Shown here piece by piece: positions 16,682-26,077 of a DNA stretch of 64,000 nt; the first letter of the stretch is position 1; each line of letters starts with the position of its first letter. Where the stretch lies: contig JASHOB010000059.1 of NCBI GenBank assembly GCA_030041335.1, forward strand, positions 1 through 64,000. The letters run 5' to 3'. The position numbers and the translations under genes were made by a program. Below the pieces are notes generated by a model that searched no databases, was not told the DNA's origin, and was given only the letters and a program-made list of their open reading frames with translations. Origin of the DNA: Alphaproteobacteria bacterium (GTDB lineage: Bacteria; Pseudomonadota; Alphaproteobacteria; ATCC43930; CGMCC-115725).

Positions 16682-16840
16682 TTACCGATCTTCTTCTTGG
16701 TAATGCGCGCAGTTGCGCCCGCCGGCGGTGGCGCACGCCTGTTCCTTATTCCAGTCGGAAAACGCCCACATGAAGCGGGTCAACAACACCACCGCCACGA
16801 TGGCGGCGAGGAGCGAGGCGATGATTGCCGGCGGGCGCAT
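16682..16840 (-). CDS. Small single-pass membrane protein with a conserved-looking cysteine pair
   Basis: This is a 52-residue reading frame just downstream (37 bp) of the histidine kinase on the same strand. It begins MRPPAIIASLLAAIVAVVLL, a clean transmembrane helix, followed by TRFMWAFSDWNKEQ and ACATAGGRNCAHYQ, with two cysteines eight residues apart, and an acidic end. The hydrophobic-then-Cys layout resembles small hypothetical proteins annotated in alphaproteobacteria, as far as I recall. No good ribosome-binding site precedes the ATG. The function is unknown. Confidence 0.5.
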   Translation of the reverse strand: MRPPAIIASLLAAIVAVVLLTRFMWAFSDWNKEQACATAGGRNCAHYQEEDR

Positions 16841-16877
16841 GACTTAGTATCGACTTGCGCCGCCGGGTGAGCAAGGC

Positions 16878-18236
16878 TCAGGCCGCGACGAGCGCCCCGT
16901 CGGGCTGGGTGATGCGCGATGGCGGCAACAACACCTTCGCCACGGTGCCTTTGCCCGGCGCGCTCTCGATGACGAGCTGGCCGTCATGCAGTTCGACCAG
17001 CCACTTCACCAACGGCAGGCCCAATCCGGTACCGGCACGTCGTTTCGTCCAGCTGTTCTCGATTTGACCGAAGGGTTGGAGAGCGGTAACGATGCCCGCT
17101 TCGTCCATGCCGATGCCGTCATCGCACACGGCGATGACCAATCCGCCCTCCGCCGCCAGCACCTGGCGCAACACCACCTCGCTGCCGGGATGCGAGAACT
17201 TGACGGCGTTGGAGAGGAGGTTAAGCAGAATCTGCTTGAGGCGCAGCGCATCGCCATTGATGCGCAACGGGCGGTCAGGATCTTCGATCTTGATCGAGAC
17301 AGCGGCCGACGTCGCCAGTGGCTGAACCACCTTCACGCATTCCCTCGCCAGCACCGTCGGATCGACCGGATCTTGTGCGAGGTTCATGCTGCGTGCTTCG
17401 AGCTTGGAGAGATCGAGCACGTCATTGACAATGCCCAGCAGGTGACGGCCTGACGCGTTGATGTCGTCGATGTAAGCGGAATAGCGGCGATTGCCGATCG
17501 GGCCGAACATCTGCTCACGCATCAAATCCGAAAAGCCGATGATCGCGTTCAACGGCGTGCGCAGCTCGTGGCTCATATTGGCGAGAAACCGTGACTTGAT
17601 CTCGTTGGCGTGGTCGGCCGCCGCTTTGGCTTCCCGCAGGCGCGCCACCAGGCGGCTGTTCTCGATCTGCAGTCGGATCAGATCGGTGACGCCGCGGTTG
17701 CCGAGCAGGGCGGCCGAGCGCACGATCGCGGTATAGGCCACGGTGATGCCGGCCATCAGCAGCGAGTAGCGCGTGCCGTGCCAGACAAAGACCACCGTCG
17801 GTGGCAGGGCTGCGCCAAGAACGTAACCGACTTGCGCCCGGAGATAGGGTGCGACCACCACCGCGGCGGCGGTGACATTCGTGGTGAAGATAAAAAGCAT
17901 GAAGAAGCGCGCTTCGGGATCATCGGGCACGAGATAGGCGGCACCGAACAAACCCCACAGCAGCCCGGTGACGCTCCACGTCAGCGTGACGGCCCAGGCC
18001 CAGCCCGCGACGGCCTCATCGGATTTGAGCGCGCAAAAGCGCCGCCACATAAACCAGCGGACCGTTTGCCAGGCCAAATTGATGCCGAGCCAGCCGGACA
18101 GCAAGCCTGCGGGCATGTCGTGCCAGAGACAAATCGACGCGACCAGAGCCAGACCACCGCCGAAATACATGGGCGAGGCCGAGCGCATGACCAGCCGCAT
18201 TTGGCCGGCAAGAATACTGGTCGATTCATCCGACAA
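16878..18236 (-). CDS. Membrane-bound sensor histidine kinase (PleC/DivJ-like kinase core)
   Basis: The 452-residue inner-membrane kinase starts at TTG 18236, which follows a near-ideal AAGGAGGGG (18243-18251) at 6 bases. About six hydrophobic segments span residues 22-175. A short coiled linker leads to HisKA with His223 in FLANMSHELRTPLN. The ATPase domain shows the N box NLLSNAVKFS, G1 VCDDGIGMD and G2 GTGLGLPLV. No HAMP, PAS or receiver domain is seen. The H-box and following GFSDLM region resemble the alphaproteobacterial cell-cycle kinases PleC and DivJ, but the signal and partner regulator are unknown; no response regulator gene is adjacent. Confidence 0.9.
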   Translation of the reverse strand: MSDESTSILAGQMRLVMRSASPMYFGGGLALVASICLWHDMPAGLLSGWLGINLAWQTVRWFMWRRFCALKSDEAVAGWAWAVTLTWSVTGLLWGLFGAAYLVPDDPEARFFMLFIFTTNVTAAAVVVAPYLRAQVGYVLGAALPPTVVFVWHGTRYSLLMAGITVAYTAIVRSAALLGNRGVTDLIRLQIENSRLVARLREAKAAADHANEIKSRFLANMSHELRTPLNAIIGFSDLMREQMFGPIGNRRYSAYIDDINASGRHLLGIVNDVLDLSKLEARSMNLAQDPVDPTVLARECVKVVQPLATSAAVSIKIEDPDRPLRINGDALRLKQILLNLLSNAVKFSHPGSEVVLRQVLAAEGGLVIAVCDDGIGMDEAGIVTALQPFGQIENSWTKRRAGTGLGLPLVKWLVELHDGQLVIESAPGKGTVAKVLLPPSRITQPDGALVAA

Positions 18237-18578
18237 GCGACACCCCTCCTTCGAACCAATAGTTAGAGACAATGATATCCGGGTTATGGAGATTTCGTTA
18301 ACCTTAGGCCACGATGCCCGCGCCAAAATCGCAAAGGCTCGTGCCAAACGCTTGCATTTGCTCAGCTATTTCTGGCCATCGCGATGGAACGTCGCAACCT
18401 GTGCCGCTCAGCGGCGGCAGTAGATTTCCGGCGCGGGCCGCACTAAATTGGCGCGCTTCCTGAGGCGGGAGATTCGGTCGGCACGACCGTTCTTCATTTG
18501 TCATGCAGTTACCGCTCATGCCTACCATGGCCGCCTGGCCGGGCGCCGCGCGTCCGCGCCATCCTTGGGCTTCCTAGC
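18237..18578. other. Divergent intergenic region between the histidine kinase and kup
   Basis: These 342 bases separate two divergent genes. They hold the strong ribosome-binding site of the kinase (18243-18251) and an AT-richer stretch at about 18256-18305 that probably contains the kinase promoter. I see no convincing gene, riboswitch or inverted repeat. No clear Shine-Dalgarno precedes kup. Confidence 0.5.
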
Positions 18579-20483
18579 ATGGCTCAGACAACCAGCAATA
18601 CCGTCATCGCCGAAGCCACACGTACGGCGTTCCGGGCACGTTATGGACTGATGATCGGCGCCTTGGGCGTGGTCTACGGCGACATCGGCACGTCGCCGCT
18701 CTATACCGTGCGTCAATGTTTCGACGATGTCGGCGCGGTCCGGGAAGAATCGGTGCTGGGCGTCCTGTCGCTCATCGCCTGGTCGCTGTTCATCGTCGTC
18801 ACGCTCAAATACGTCATCGTCATCATGCGCGCGGACAACCGCGGCGAAGGCGGCATCCTTGCGCTCACCGCGCTCGCGTTGCGCGCGGCCAATCGCGGCA
18901 CGCGCCGGGCAGCTTGGATCATCACGGCCGGCATGATCGGCGCGGCGCTGTTCTATGGGGACGGCGTCATTACCCCCGCGATCTCGGTGCTGAGTGCGGT
19001 CGAAGGCATCAAAGTCGCAACGCCGGTGTTTGAACCCTACATCCTGCCAATCACCGTGCTCCTGTTGCTTCTGCTGTTTCTGTTCCAGCGCCGCGGCACC
19101 GGCCGGGTCGGCGATCTGTTCGGTCCGATCATGACGCTGTGGTTTGTCGTGCTGGGCTGCCTCGGGGCCGCCGAAATCGCCCGGCATCCCGCGATTCTGT
19201 CCGCCCTCTACCCGGTGCACGGTATCGGTTTCCTGCTGGCCGATCCGTTCCGTGGGTTCATTCTGCTCGGCGGCGTGGTTCTTGCCGTCACCGGTGCCGA
19301 GGCGCTCTACGCCGATATGGGTCATTTCGGCGTCAACCCGATCCGCAACGCCTGGCTCTACTTTGTCTTTCCCGCGCTGCTGCTGAATTATTTCGGCCAG
19401 GGGGCGCTTTTGCTGCACGAACCGGGCGCGCTGGCCAACCCCTTTTACCTCTTGGCGCCGCCCTGGGCGCGGCTTCCATTGGTGATTCTCTCCTCGATCG
19501 CCACGGTGATCGCGTCCCAGGCGGTGATTTCCGGCGCCTTCTCGATGACCCGGCAGGCGGTGCAGCTGGGCTATCTGCCACGACTCGAAATCCGGCACAC
19601 CTCCGAACACGAGGTCGGCCAGATCTACGTGCCGAAGCTCAACCTGTTTCTGCTGGTAGCGGTGCTGGCACTGGTATTGGGCTTCCACTCTTCCGACAAT
19701 CTCGGCGCCGCCTACGGCATCGCCGTCACCGGCACGATGACCATCACCACCATCCTCGCCTTCGCTTACATGCGCGGCGTGCTGCGCTGGAGCTTCTATT
19801 GGGCGTTGCTGTTGTTCGGCTTCTTCCTGGCGGTCGATGCCCTGTTCTTCTCGGCGAACCTCCTGAAGATCAGGGAAGGCGGCTGGGTCCCGCTGGCGAT
19901 CGCGGTCGTGGTCTATACGGTAATGGCGACCTGGCGGACCGGTCGCGCCCAATTGGTTGCGGCGCGTGCGGTCGGCGGCTTGCCGCTCGAGAACTTCCTC
20001 GCGTCGATCAAGCCCGACCGGCCGGTGCGCGTGCCCGGCACCGCGGTGTTCACGACCGCCAACAACAACATGGTGCCAAACGCGCTATTGCACAATCTCA
20101 AGCACAATCACGTCCTTGCCGAGCGCGTTATCCTGATGACGGTCATTACCGAGGACATCCCTCACGTCGGGGATGATCAGCGCCTCGAAATCCGCCATCT
20201 CGACAAGAATTTCCACACCATCACGCTGCACTACGGCTTCATGGACCAGCCCAACATTCCGCGCGCGCTGGCGCAGTGTCGAATGATGCAGTTCCCGGTC
20301 AAGCTGTTGGAAACATCATTCTTCGTCGGACGCGAGAAGATCGTCGCCAGCAAGAAGACGCGGTTCTGGCGCTGGCGCAAAAACCTGTTCATCCTGATGT
20401 CGAATACCATGCTCGACGCCACGGAATTTTTCCGCATCCCGCCGAACCGCGTTATCGAGTTGGGCGGCCAGATCGAAATTTAG
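18579..20483 (+). CDS. kup: Low-affinity potassium uptake protein Kup
   Basis: The 634-residue potassium/proton symporter of the KUP/HAK/KT family lies in the inner membrane. The signature GVVYGDIGTSPLY lies near residue 30 and FYGDGVITPAISVLSAVEG near 124. About twelve hydrophobic helices span residues 20-440, followed by a cytosolic C-terminal domain with TANNNMVPNALLHNLKHN, typical of bacterial Kup. Length is normal for the family (about 620-650). I chose the ATG at 18579 because the reading frame before it is not protein-like. It stands alone with its own promoter region shared with the divergent histidine kinase. Confidence 0.95.
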   Translation: MAQTTSNTVIAEATRTAFRARYGLMIGALGVVYGDIGTSPLYTVRQCFDDVGAVREESVLGVLSLIAWSLFIVVTLKYVIVIMRADNRGEGGILALTALALRAANRGTRRAAWIITAGMIGAALFYGDGVITPAISVLSAVEGIKVATPVFEPYILPITVLLLLLLFLFQRRGTGRVGDLFGPIMTLWFVVLGCLGAAEIARHPAILSALYPVHGIGFLLADPFRGFILLGGVVLAVTGAEALYADMGHFGVNPIRNAWLYFVFPALLLNYFGQGALLLHEPGALANPFYLLAPPWARLPLVILSSIATVIASQAVISGAFSMTRQAVQLGYLPRLEIRHTSEHEVGQIYVPKLNLFLLVAVLALVLGFHSSDNLGAAYGIAVTGTMTITTILAFAYMRGVLRWSFYWALLLFGFFLAVDALFFSANLLKIREGGWVPLAIAVVVYTVMATWRTGRAQLVAARAVGGLPLENFLASIKPDRPVRVPGTAVFTTANNNMVPNALLHNLKHNHVLAERVILMTVITEDIPHVGDDQRLEIRHLDKNFHTITLHYGFMDQPNIPRALAQCRMMQFPVKLLETSFFVGREKIVASKKTRFWRWRKNLFILMSNTMLDATEFFRIPPNRVIELGGQIEI

Positions 20484-20690
20484 CGGTATCGGCTTCGCGG
20501 CGTCTCGTCGGGCCCGACATGGAACCTGGCGCGGCTGGACGACCGGCGCTCGTGTCGCCGGCGCGGGATTTCGGCCGCGCCATCGTCGACGCCATCATCG
20601 GCCTAATGCGTAGCCGCAGCCGGGAGGCTCGCATTCCACCCATGCATTGCCGCGCTTGGCGTTTGCGGCGATGGCTGCGAATATAGTTTC

Positions 20691-21986
20691 ATGGTCAAGA
20701 TTTCCGCGCCTGCTTCGCAACGAATCCATTACGGCTGGATCGTCGTCGGCGTGACATTTCTGGTGCTGCTGGTGGCGTCCGGCGTTCGGGGCGCCCCGGG
20801 CGTGCTGATCGTGCCGCTCGAACGGGAATTCGGTTGGACCCGCGCCGGGATCTCGCTACCGATTTCGATCGGCCTCTTGTTCTACGGCATCGTCGGGCCG
20901 TTCTCGGCTGCCTTCATTGATCGCTTCGGCATCAGAATCGTGGTATTGGCCGCGCTGGGGATGTTGCTCATCGGCTTCGTGCCGACCGTCTTCGTCACCG
21001 ACGTTTGGCAGCTGCTGCCGCTGTGGGGCGTGTTCGCAGGGCTCGGCACCGGCATCGCGGCGATGATCCTCGCGGCCATCGTGTCGAACCGTTGGTTCGT
21101 GAAGCGGCGCGGGCTGGTCATGGGCTTGCTCACCGGCAGCGCGGCCGCCGGAAGCCTGATCTTTCTCCCGACGCTCGCCAATGTCGCCGTCGCGATCGGC
21201 TGGCGCTGGTCGGTCGCGATCTGTTGCGGGGCCGTTGTCGCGGTAATTCCGCCGGTGGCGCTGCTGTTGCGCGACCGGCCTGCCGACATCGGCATCCGAC
21301 CCTTTGGCGCACCCGAGAATTTCATCGAACCGACCATCCCCCGCGTCAATCCCATCGCCGCTTCCTTCGCGGCGCTCGGCGACGGCATGGGTTCGCGCGA
21401 TTTCTGGCTTCTCGGCGGCAGCTTCTTCGTCTGCGGCGCCAGCACGCTCGGGCTGATCGGCACTCACTTCATTCCCGCCTGCGTCGATCACGGGATCCCG
21501 GAAGCCACCGCGGCCGGGCTGCTCGCCTTCATGGGCATTTTCAATTTCATCGGCACCACCGCATCCGGCTGGCTTTCGGACCGCATCGACAGCCGCTATC
21601 TCCTCTTCTGGTATTACGCACTACGCGGCTTGTCGCTGCTGTTCCTGCCTTATGCGCTGAACATGTCGCTGTGGGGCTTGTCGCTGTTCGGGGTCTTTTA
21701 CGGACTCGATTGGATCGCGACCGTGCCGCCGACCGTACGCCTGTCGGCCACTGCATTCGGAACCGAGCGCGCTGGCATCATGTACGGTTGGATCATGGTA
21801 TGCCACCAAATCGGCGCCGCGGCCGCGGCGTATGGCGCCGGCCTGGTTCATACGCGCTACGGCGACTATTGGAGCGCTTTCGTGCTCGCCGGCGTGTTGT
21901 GCTTCTTCGCGGCGCTCCTGGTGCTGCGTGTCGGCACGGCGTCGCGTAAGGATCGCCGCCCCAATCTGGCGACGGCAACCGGTTGA
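20691..21986 (+). CDS. MFS transporter, monocarboxylate/OxlT-like
   Basis: The 431-residue inner-membrane carrier has about twelve hydrophobic segments. The N-terminal IHYGWIVVGVTFLVLL followed by VPLEREFGWTRAGIS is typical of the MCT/oxalate-formate antiporter-like MFS group. The cytosolic loop between helices 2 and 3 (AFIDRFGIRIVV) and the central loop are in the expected places. Members carry small organic acids. The stop TGA overlaps the TTG start of the next MFS gene (21983-21986), implying joint translation. The substrate is unknown. Confidence 0.87.
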   Translation: MVKISAPASQRIHYGWIVVGVTFLVLLVASGVRGAPGVLIVPLEREFGWTRAGISLPISIGLLFYGIVGPFSAAFIDRFGIRIVVLAALGMLLIGFVPTVFVTDVWQLLPLWGVFAGLGTGIAAMILAAIVSNRWFVKRRGLVMGLLTGSAAAGSLIFLPTLANVAVAIGWRWSVAICCGAVVAVIPPVALLLRDRPADIGIRPFGAPENFIEPTIPRVNPIAASFAALGDGMGSRDFWLLGGSFFVCGASTLGLIGTHFIPACVDHGIPEATAAGLLAFMGIFNFIGTTASGWLSDRIDSRYLLFWYYALRGLSLLFLPYALNMSLWGLSLFGVFYGLDWIATVPPTVRLSATAFGTERAGIMYGWIMVCHQIGAAAAAYGAGLVHTRYGDYWSAFVLAGVLCFFAALLVLRVGTASRKDRRPNLATATG

Positions 21987-23428
21987 GTTCAAACACCGGC
22001 GACAACGTGGCCGCGGGAGTGGCGGCAGCGGCGCCGGCGCGCAGTTTTCGCACCGTGGCGCTGATCGTCGCCGCCGCGCTGCTGATGGAGCAGATCGACG
22101 TCACCGTATTGGCGACCGCGTTGCCGACGATGGCGCGCGATTTCGGGGTCTCTGCCGTCAATATGAGCGTCGCGATGACGTCATATTTGCTCAGTCTCGC
22201 GATCTTCATCCCGGCGAGCGGCAAGATCGCGGATCGATTCGGCGCACGCAATGTATTCTGCACCGCGATCGTGCTGTTCACGCTCGGCTCGGTACTGTGC
22301 GGCCAATCGAGCCGGCTAGACTTTCTGGTATTTGCGCGACTCATCCAAGGGCTGGGCGGTGCCCTGATGGTTCCAGTCGGGCGGCTGGTGATACTGCGCA
22401 CGGTCAGCAAGGCCGAGCTGGTGAGTGCCATGTCCTGGGTTCTTGTTCCGGGCCTGATCGGACCGGTCATCGGTCCGCCGCTCGGCGGTTTCATCGTCAC
22501 CTATTTTTCCTGGCCCTGGATATTTTACATTAACGTCCCGCTCGGCATCGTCGGTGTGGCGTTGGCGATGCGGTTCGTGCCGGACATTCGCGAGACCAGC
22601 TCGAGCCGTTTTGATTTTGCCGGCTTGCTCCTCACCGGCACCGCATTGTCGTGCCTGATCTTCGGCTGCCAATTCGCCAGCCATGGGGCCGCATCGCTGA
22701 CGGTCACCCTGGTGCTGTTCGCCGTCGGCATCGTCGCCGGCACGCTTTACCTGTTTTACGCGCTGCGCGCGCCGGAACCGATTCTCGATTTGGCGCTGCT
22801 GCGCATTCCAACTTTCCGCCTTGCCGTCATCGGCGGCTCCTTGTGGCGGATCGCCGGCGGCTCGCTGCCGTTCCTGATGCCGCTGATGATGCAACTGGGA
22901 TTTGGCAAATCGGCGGCAGCGAGCGGCGTCATTACGTTCGTGTCCTCCGCCGGTTCGATGGTGATGAAGGCGTCGGCACCGCGCGTCCTGCGCCGCTTCG
23001 GCTTCCGAAACACCATGATCTGGAACGCGGTGATCGCGACCGGCCTGCTGGCGAGCTGCGCCGCCTTCCGGCCGAGCTGGCCGTTATGGGCGATCTACGG
23101 CGTATTGCTCATCACCGGCTTTTTTCAGTCATTGCAATTTACCGCCTACAACACCATCGCCTTCGCCGAGATTCCGCCGAACCGTTCCAGCGCGGCAATG
23201 AGCTTCTACAGCACATTCCAGCAGTTGATGCTCTCGGTGGGAATTTGCGCCGCCGCGACGGCGCTCAACGTGTCGATCTCCATCGCCGGTCGCGCGCACG
23301 CGGGCCTGGGCGATTTCTCGGTCGCGTTGCTGGCGGTGACGGCGATCTCGATCTTCGCCGCGCCGCTCAGTGCCCGCTTTGGCCCACGGGCCGGCGAGGA
23401 GATGAGCGGCCATCGCGGGCGGCGCTAG
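21983..23428 (+). CDS. MFS transporter, DHA2 (EmrB/QacA) drug-efflux family
   Basis: The 481-residue protein has about fourteen hydrophobic segments. The first helix carries LLMEQIDVTVLATALPTMARDFG in two parts, the DHA2 hallmark in which an acidic residue precedes TVL..ALP. The loop GKIADRFGARNVF (motif A) and the motif C region WVLVPGLIGPVIGPPLGG are also present. Start TTG 21983 overlaps the preceding stop as TTGA; no better start lies nearby. The family expels cationic drugs or organic compounds using protons. It belongs to a cluster of four MFS genes between 20.7 and 27.7 kb. Its stop overlaps that of the convergent monooxygenase gene by CTAG. Confidence 0.87.
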   Translation: MSSNTGDNVAAGVAAAAPARSFRTVALIVAAALLMEQIDVTVLATALPTMARDFGVSAVNMSVAMTSYLLSLAIFIPASGKIADRFGARNVFCTAIVLFTLGSVLCGQSSRLDFLVFARLIQGLGGALMVPVGRLVILRTVSKAELVSAMSWVLVPGLIGPVIGPPLGGFIVTYFSWPWIFYINVPLGIVGVALAMRFVPDIRETSSSRFDFAGLLLTGTALSCLIFGCQFASHGAASLTVTLVLFAVGIVAGTLYLFYALRAPEPILDLALLRIPTFRLAVIGGSLWRIAGGSLPFLMPLMMQLGFGKSAAASGVITFVSSAGSMVMKASAPRVLRRFGFRNTMIWNAVIATGLLASCAAFRPSWPLWAIYGVLLITGFFQSLQFTAYNTIAFAEIPPNRSSAAMSFYSTFQQLMLSVGICAAATALNVSISIAGRAHAGLGDFSVALLAVTAISIFAAPLSARFGPRAGEEMSGHRGRR

Positions 23429-24477
23429 CGCTCGAACGCCGGTCTCACCTCCTCCGCGAACCGCGACATTTCGTCGAGCACCTGGCGGTGCGGCTTAAGG
23501 CCGACATTGAGGTAGAGGATCACCTCGTCAAAGCCGGCGGCCTCGACCTTTTTCAGAATCTCGGTGATGTGGGCCGGCCGGCCGATCAGGACCGAATTCT
23601 CGGTCAAATCCTCGGGCCGGACCTGGCGCAGCCGCTCGACCATGCCGACGAAGTAGCGGTAGCTCGGCGGCGCGGTGGCCGGATCGCTCGGAAAAGAGGG
23701 AATCACGCATTCCCGGTAGTAGCGCACTTGCCGCTCCCGCGCGATCAACTCCTGCGCCGGATCGTCGGCGAAGTGGGTGAAGTAGCTGCACATCAACCTG
23801 CCCGGCTTGGTGCCGGCCGCGGCGCAGGCTTCCCGGTATAGGGTCGCGACCTCGCGCAGGCCGCCGTAGGAGATCGCGGCGGCAAAGGGCGCAACGATCA
23901 CACCGCAACCCAATCGCGCCGCAAGTTCGATCGACGGTTTCGAGAACGAGCCGACATAGGCAGGCAGCGATCGCTGCACCGGCTTTGGCGTGATTTCGAG
24001 GTTGTCGAAGGAATAATGCCGCCCGTGATGTGAAATCGGTCCGTCCGCATCCCATAGCCGTCGAACGATCTCCATACCCTCGTTGAAGATCGCCTGATTG
24101 TCCTCGAAATCGGCGCCGAACGGCTCGTATTCGCGGCGGTCGTAGCCACGACCGGCGGCAAAGTCGACGCGGCCGCCGCTCAGAACGTCGAGGCTCGCCC
24201 ACTGTTCGGCGACGCGGATCGGATGGTGCAGTGGCAGCACAGTCACCGCAGGCGCGAGACGGATGCGCTGCGTCTGTGCCGCCGCGTAGCTCAGAACCAG
24301 ATCGGGACAGGACAGCACTCCGAGCGCGTTGAAATGATGCTCGCCGATCCAGGCGGAGTGGAAGCCGAGACGGTCGGCGTGCAGCACTTCGGCAAGAATG
24401 TCGCCAATGAATTGCGCCGCGGTGCGGCGGTTGCCTTCGTAATGATTGTCGCTCAGCGTGAAATAGCCGAAATCCAT
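23425..24477 (-). CDS. LuxA-like (LLM class) flavin-dependent oxidoreductase
   Basis: The 350-residue bacterial luciferase-like monooxygenase starts at ATG 24477 behind GGAGG. Landmarks are MDFGYFTLSD at the N-terminus, FHSAWIGEHHFN near 44, TVLPLHHPIRVAEQWA and GRVDFAAGRGYDRREYEPFG. These match the FMNH2-binding LLM barrel. Members oxidise alkanes, sulfonates, amines or aromatic compounds with reduced flavin from a separate reductase, which is not in the window. It lies 10 bp after the DHA2 efflux gene pair and is probably the third gene of their operon, which suggests a role in handling a toxic or foreign compound. Confidence 0.88.
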   Translation of the reverse strand: MDFGYFTLSDNHYEGNRRTAAQFIGDILAEVLHADRLGFHSAWIGEHHFNALGVLSCPDLVLSYAAAQTQRIRLAPAVTVLPLHHPIRVAEQWASLDVLSGGRVDFAAGRGYDRREYEPFGADFEDNQAIFNEGMEIVRRLWDADGPISHHGRHYSFDNLEITPKPVQRSLPAYVGSFSKPSIELAARLGCGVIVAPFAAAISYGGLREVATLYREACAAAGTKPGRLMCSYFTHFADDPAQELIARERQVRYYRECVIPSFPSDPATAPPSYRYFVGMVERLRQVRPEDLTENSVLIGRPAHITEILKKVEAAGFDEVILYLNVGLKPHRQVLDEMSRFAEEVRPAFER

Positions 24478-24487
24478 TTCGCCTCCG

Positions 24488-26077
24488 TTAGTGGCCTTCC
24501 ATACGATGTGCCGGGACCTGACTCTTGAGCCGCTCCTCCTTGAGGAAGAAGGATAGCGCAAAGGACAGTAACGCGACCATGGCGGCTCCGAGAAACACGA
24601 TGTGGAACGCGTGGGTCAACGCCGGCTGGATTAACAAGCGATCTGCTGCTGCCATCTGGTCTGCCGCAGTCGGGCCGCCGCGCACGAGCGCGTTCGCCAG
24701 CGCGCTGTGCCCCTCGGCCGCCAGACGTCCGGTCAGCGCCGCCAGCAGCCACGACCAAAGCAGCGCCGCACCGAATGACGCACCGAGCGAACGCGCGAAG
24801 AATACCCAACTGGTCGCGACACCGACATCGCGCGGCTCGCACGTATTCTGAATCGCAATCATCATCACCGGAAAGGTCGGACCGACGCCGAGTCCGAGCA
24901 CGGCGAGGTAGACCATGACCAGGAGCGGCGGCGTGGCGGTATCGAGCGTGGCCAGCAGCGCCAGTGCGATGGCCGCAGCGCCGATGCCGACCGGCGGAAT
25001 CATCTTGTAGCGGCCGGTCCGGCGCATAATCCGCCCGGCGATAAACGAACCGATAACCGTGCCGCTCATCAGCGGGATCATGATGAGGCCGGTGCTGCCA
25101 GGGCTGATCGCAAGCACCAATTGGATCTGCACCGGCATCAGCACCAGACCGCCAAACATCGAGATGGCGACAATGAAGCTGATGGCGTTGGCGAAATTGA
25201 AGATCGAGCTGGCGAAAAGACGCGGTGGCAGAATCGGGTCGAGGGCGCGGAATTCCTGCAATATGAATAGCAAAAGCAGGACAAGGCCCGCGCCGAGCAT
25301 GCCTAAGACCTGGGTCGAGAGCCAAGGGAAGATCGAGCCGCCCCAGGTGCTGACCAGCAGGAGCGCGGTGACCGACAGGGTCATCAGCACCGCGCCCCAG
25401 TAGTCGATGGCGCGGCGCGCCATTTGCGGCTTGGGCAGTTTCTTAAAGGCGCGGGTGCATAGCCACAGCGCCGCGGCACCGATCGGCAAGTTGATCCAGA
25501 ACACCCAGCGCCACGTCAGATATTGCACGAAGAACCCGCCCAGCATTGGGCCCGCGACGCTGGCCGACGCCCAGACGCCGGCGAAATAGGCCTGGTAGCG
25601 GCCGCGCTCGCGTGGCGCGATGATGTCGGCGATCAACGCCTGCGTCACGCTCATCATGCCGCCGCCGCCCAATCCCTGCAGCGCGCGGGCGGCGGCGAGC
25701 TGGCCCATATTGTGCGCGAGCGCGCAAAATGCAGAACTGGCAACAAAGAGCGTGATCGAAATCGTGAGCAGCGGACCGCGGCCATAAAGGTCGCTGATTT
25801 TGCCGTAGATCGGCGTCGAGGCCGTCGAGGTCAGGAGATAGCCGGCGAAAATCCACGACAGATGCTCGAAGCCGCCGAGATCGCTGGCGATCGCCGGCAC
25901 TGCGGTGGTCACTATGTTCTGGTCGAGCGCCGCCAACAGCATGCCCAAAAGCAGACCGTAGAGCGTCGTCATGATCTCGCGATGCGCGAGCATGGTCGCC
26001 CCGGTCGTCGGGGGTGGCGATGCCGATTGGCGTTCGATCGTGTCCATCGCGGGTCGGCCGCGCTCGGCGCGGGTCAT
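24488..26077 (-). CDS. MFS transporter, DHA2 (EmrB) family, tandem copy 2
   Basis: The 529-residue efflux protein has about fourteen hydrophobic segments. It starts at ATG 26077, which overlaps the upstream stop as ATGA; ATG 26047 is an alternative. Motifs are LLAALDQNIVTTAVPAI in helix 1, YLLTSTASTPIYGKISDLYG (motif A region) and the motif C stretch GVWASASVAGPMLGG. These align almost position by position with the upstream gene (26074-27681), so the two are tandem duplicates. Since EmrB-type pumps often dimerise, the pair could form a heteromer. No membrane-fusion (EmrA) gene is adjacent. Confidence 0.88.
   Translation of the reverse strand: MTRAERGRPAMDTIERQSASPPPTTGATMLAHREIMTTLYGLLLGMLLAALDQNIVTTAVPAIASDLGGFEHLSWIFAGYLLTSTASTPIYGKISDLYGRGPLLTISITLFVASSAFCALAHNMGQLAAARALQGLGGGGMMSVTQALIADIIAPRERGRYQAYFAGVWASASVAGPMLGGFFVQYLTWRWVFWINLPIGAAALWLCTRAFKKLPKPQMARRAIDYWGAVLMTLSVTALLLVSTWGGSIFPWLSTQVLGMLGAGLVLLLLFILQEFRALDPILPPRLFASSIFNFANAISFIVAISMFGGLVLMPVQIQLVLAISPGSTGLIMIPLMSGTVIGSFIAGRIMRRTGRYKMIPPVGIGAAAIALALLATLDTATPPLLVMVYLAVLGLGVGPTFPVMMIAIQNTCEPRDVGVATSWVFFARSLGASFGAALLWSWLLAALTGRLAAEGHSALANALVRGGPTAADQMAAADRLLIQPALTHAFHIVFLGAAMVALLSFALSFFLKEERLKSQVPAHRMEGH

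Noticed and set aside
18522-19952. A 476-codon open frame antisense to kup
   Set aside because: The composition (glutamine, arginine, aspartate and histidine runs) is the mirror of membrane-helix codons. It has no ribosome-binding site and no recognisable family.
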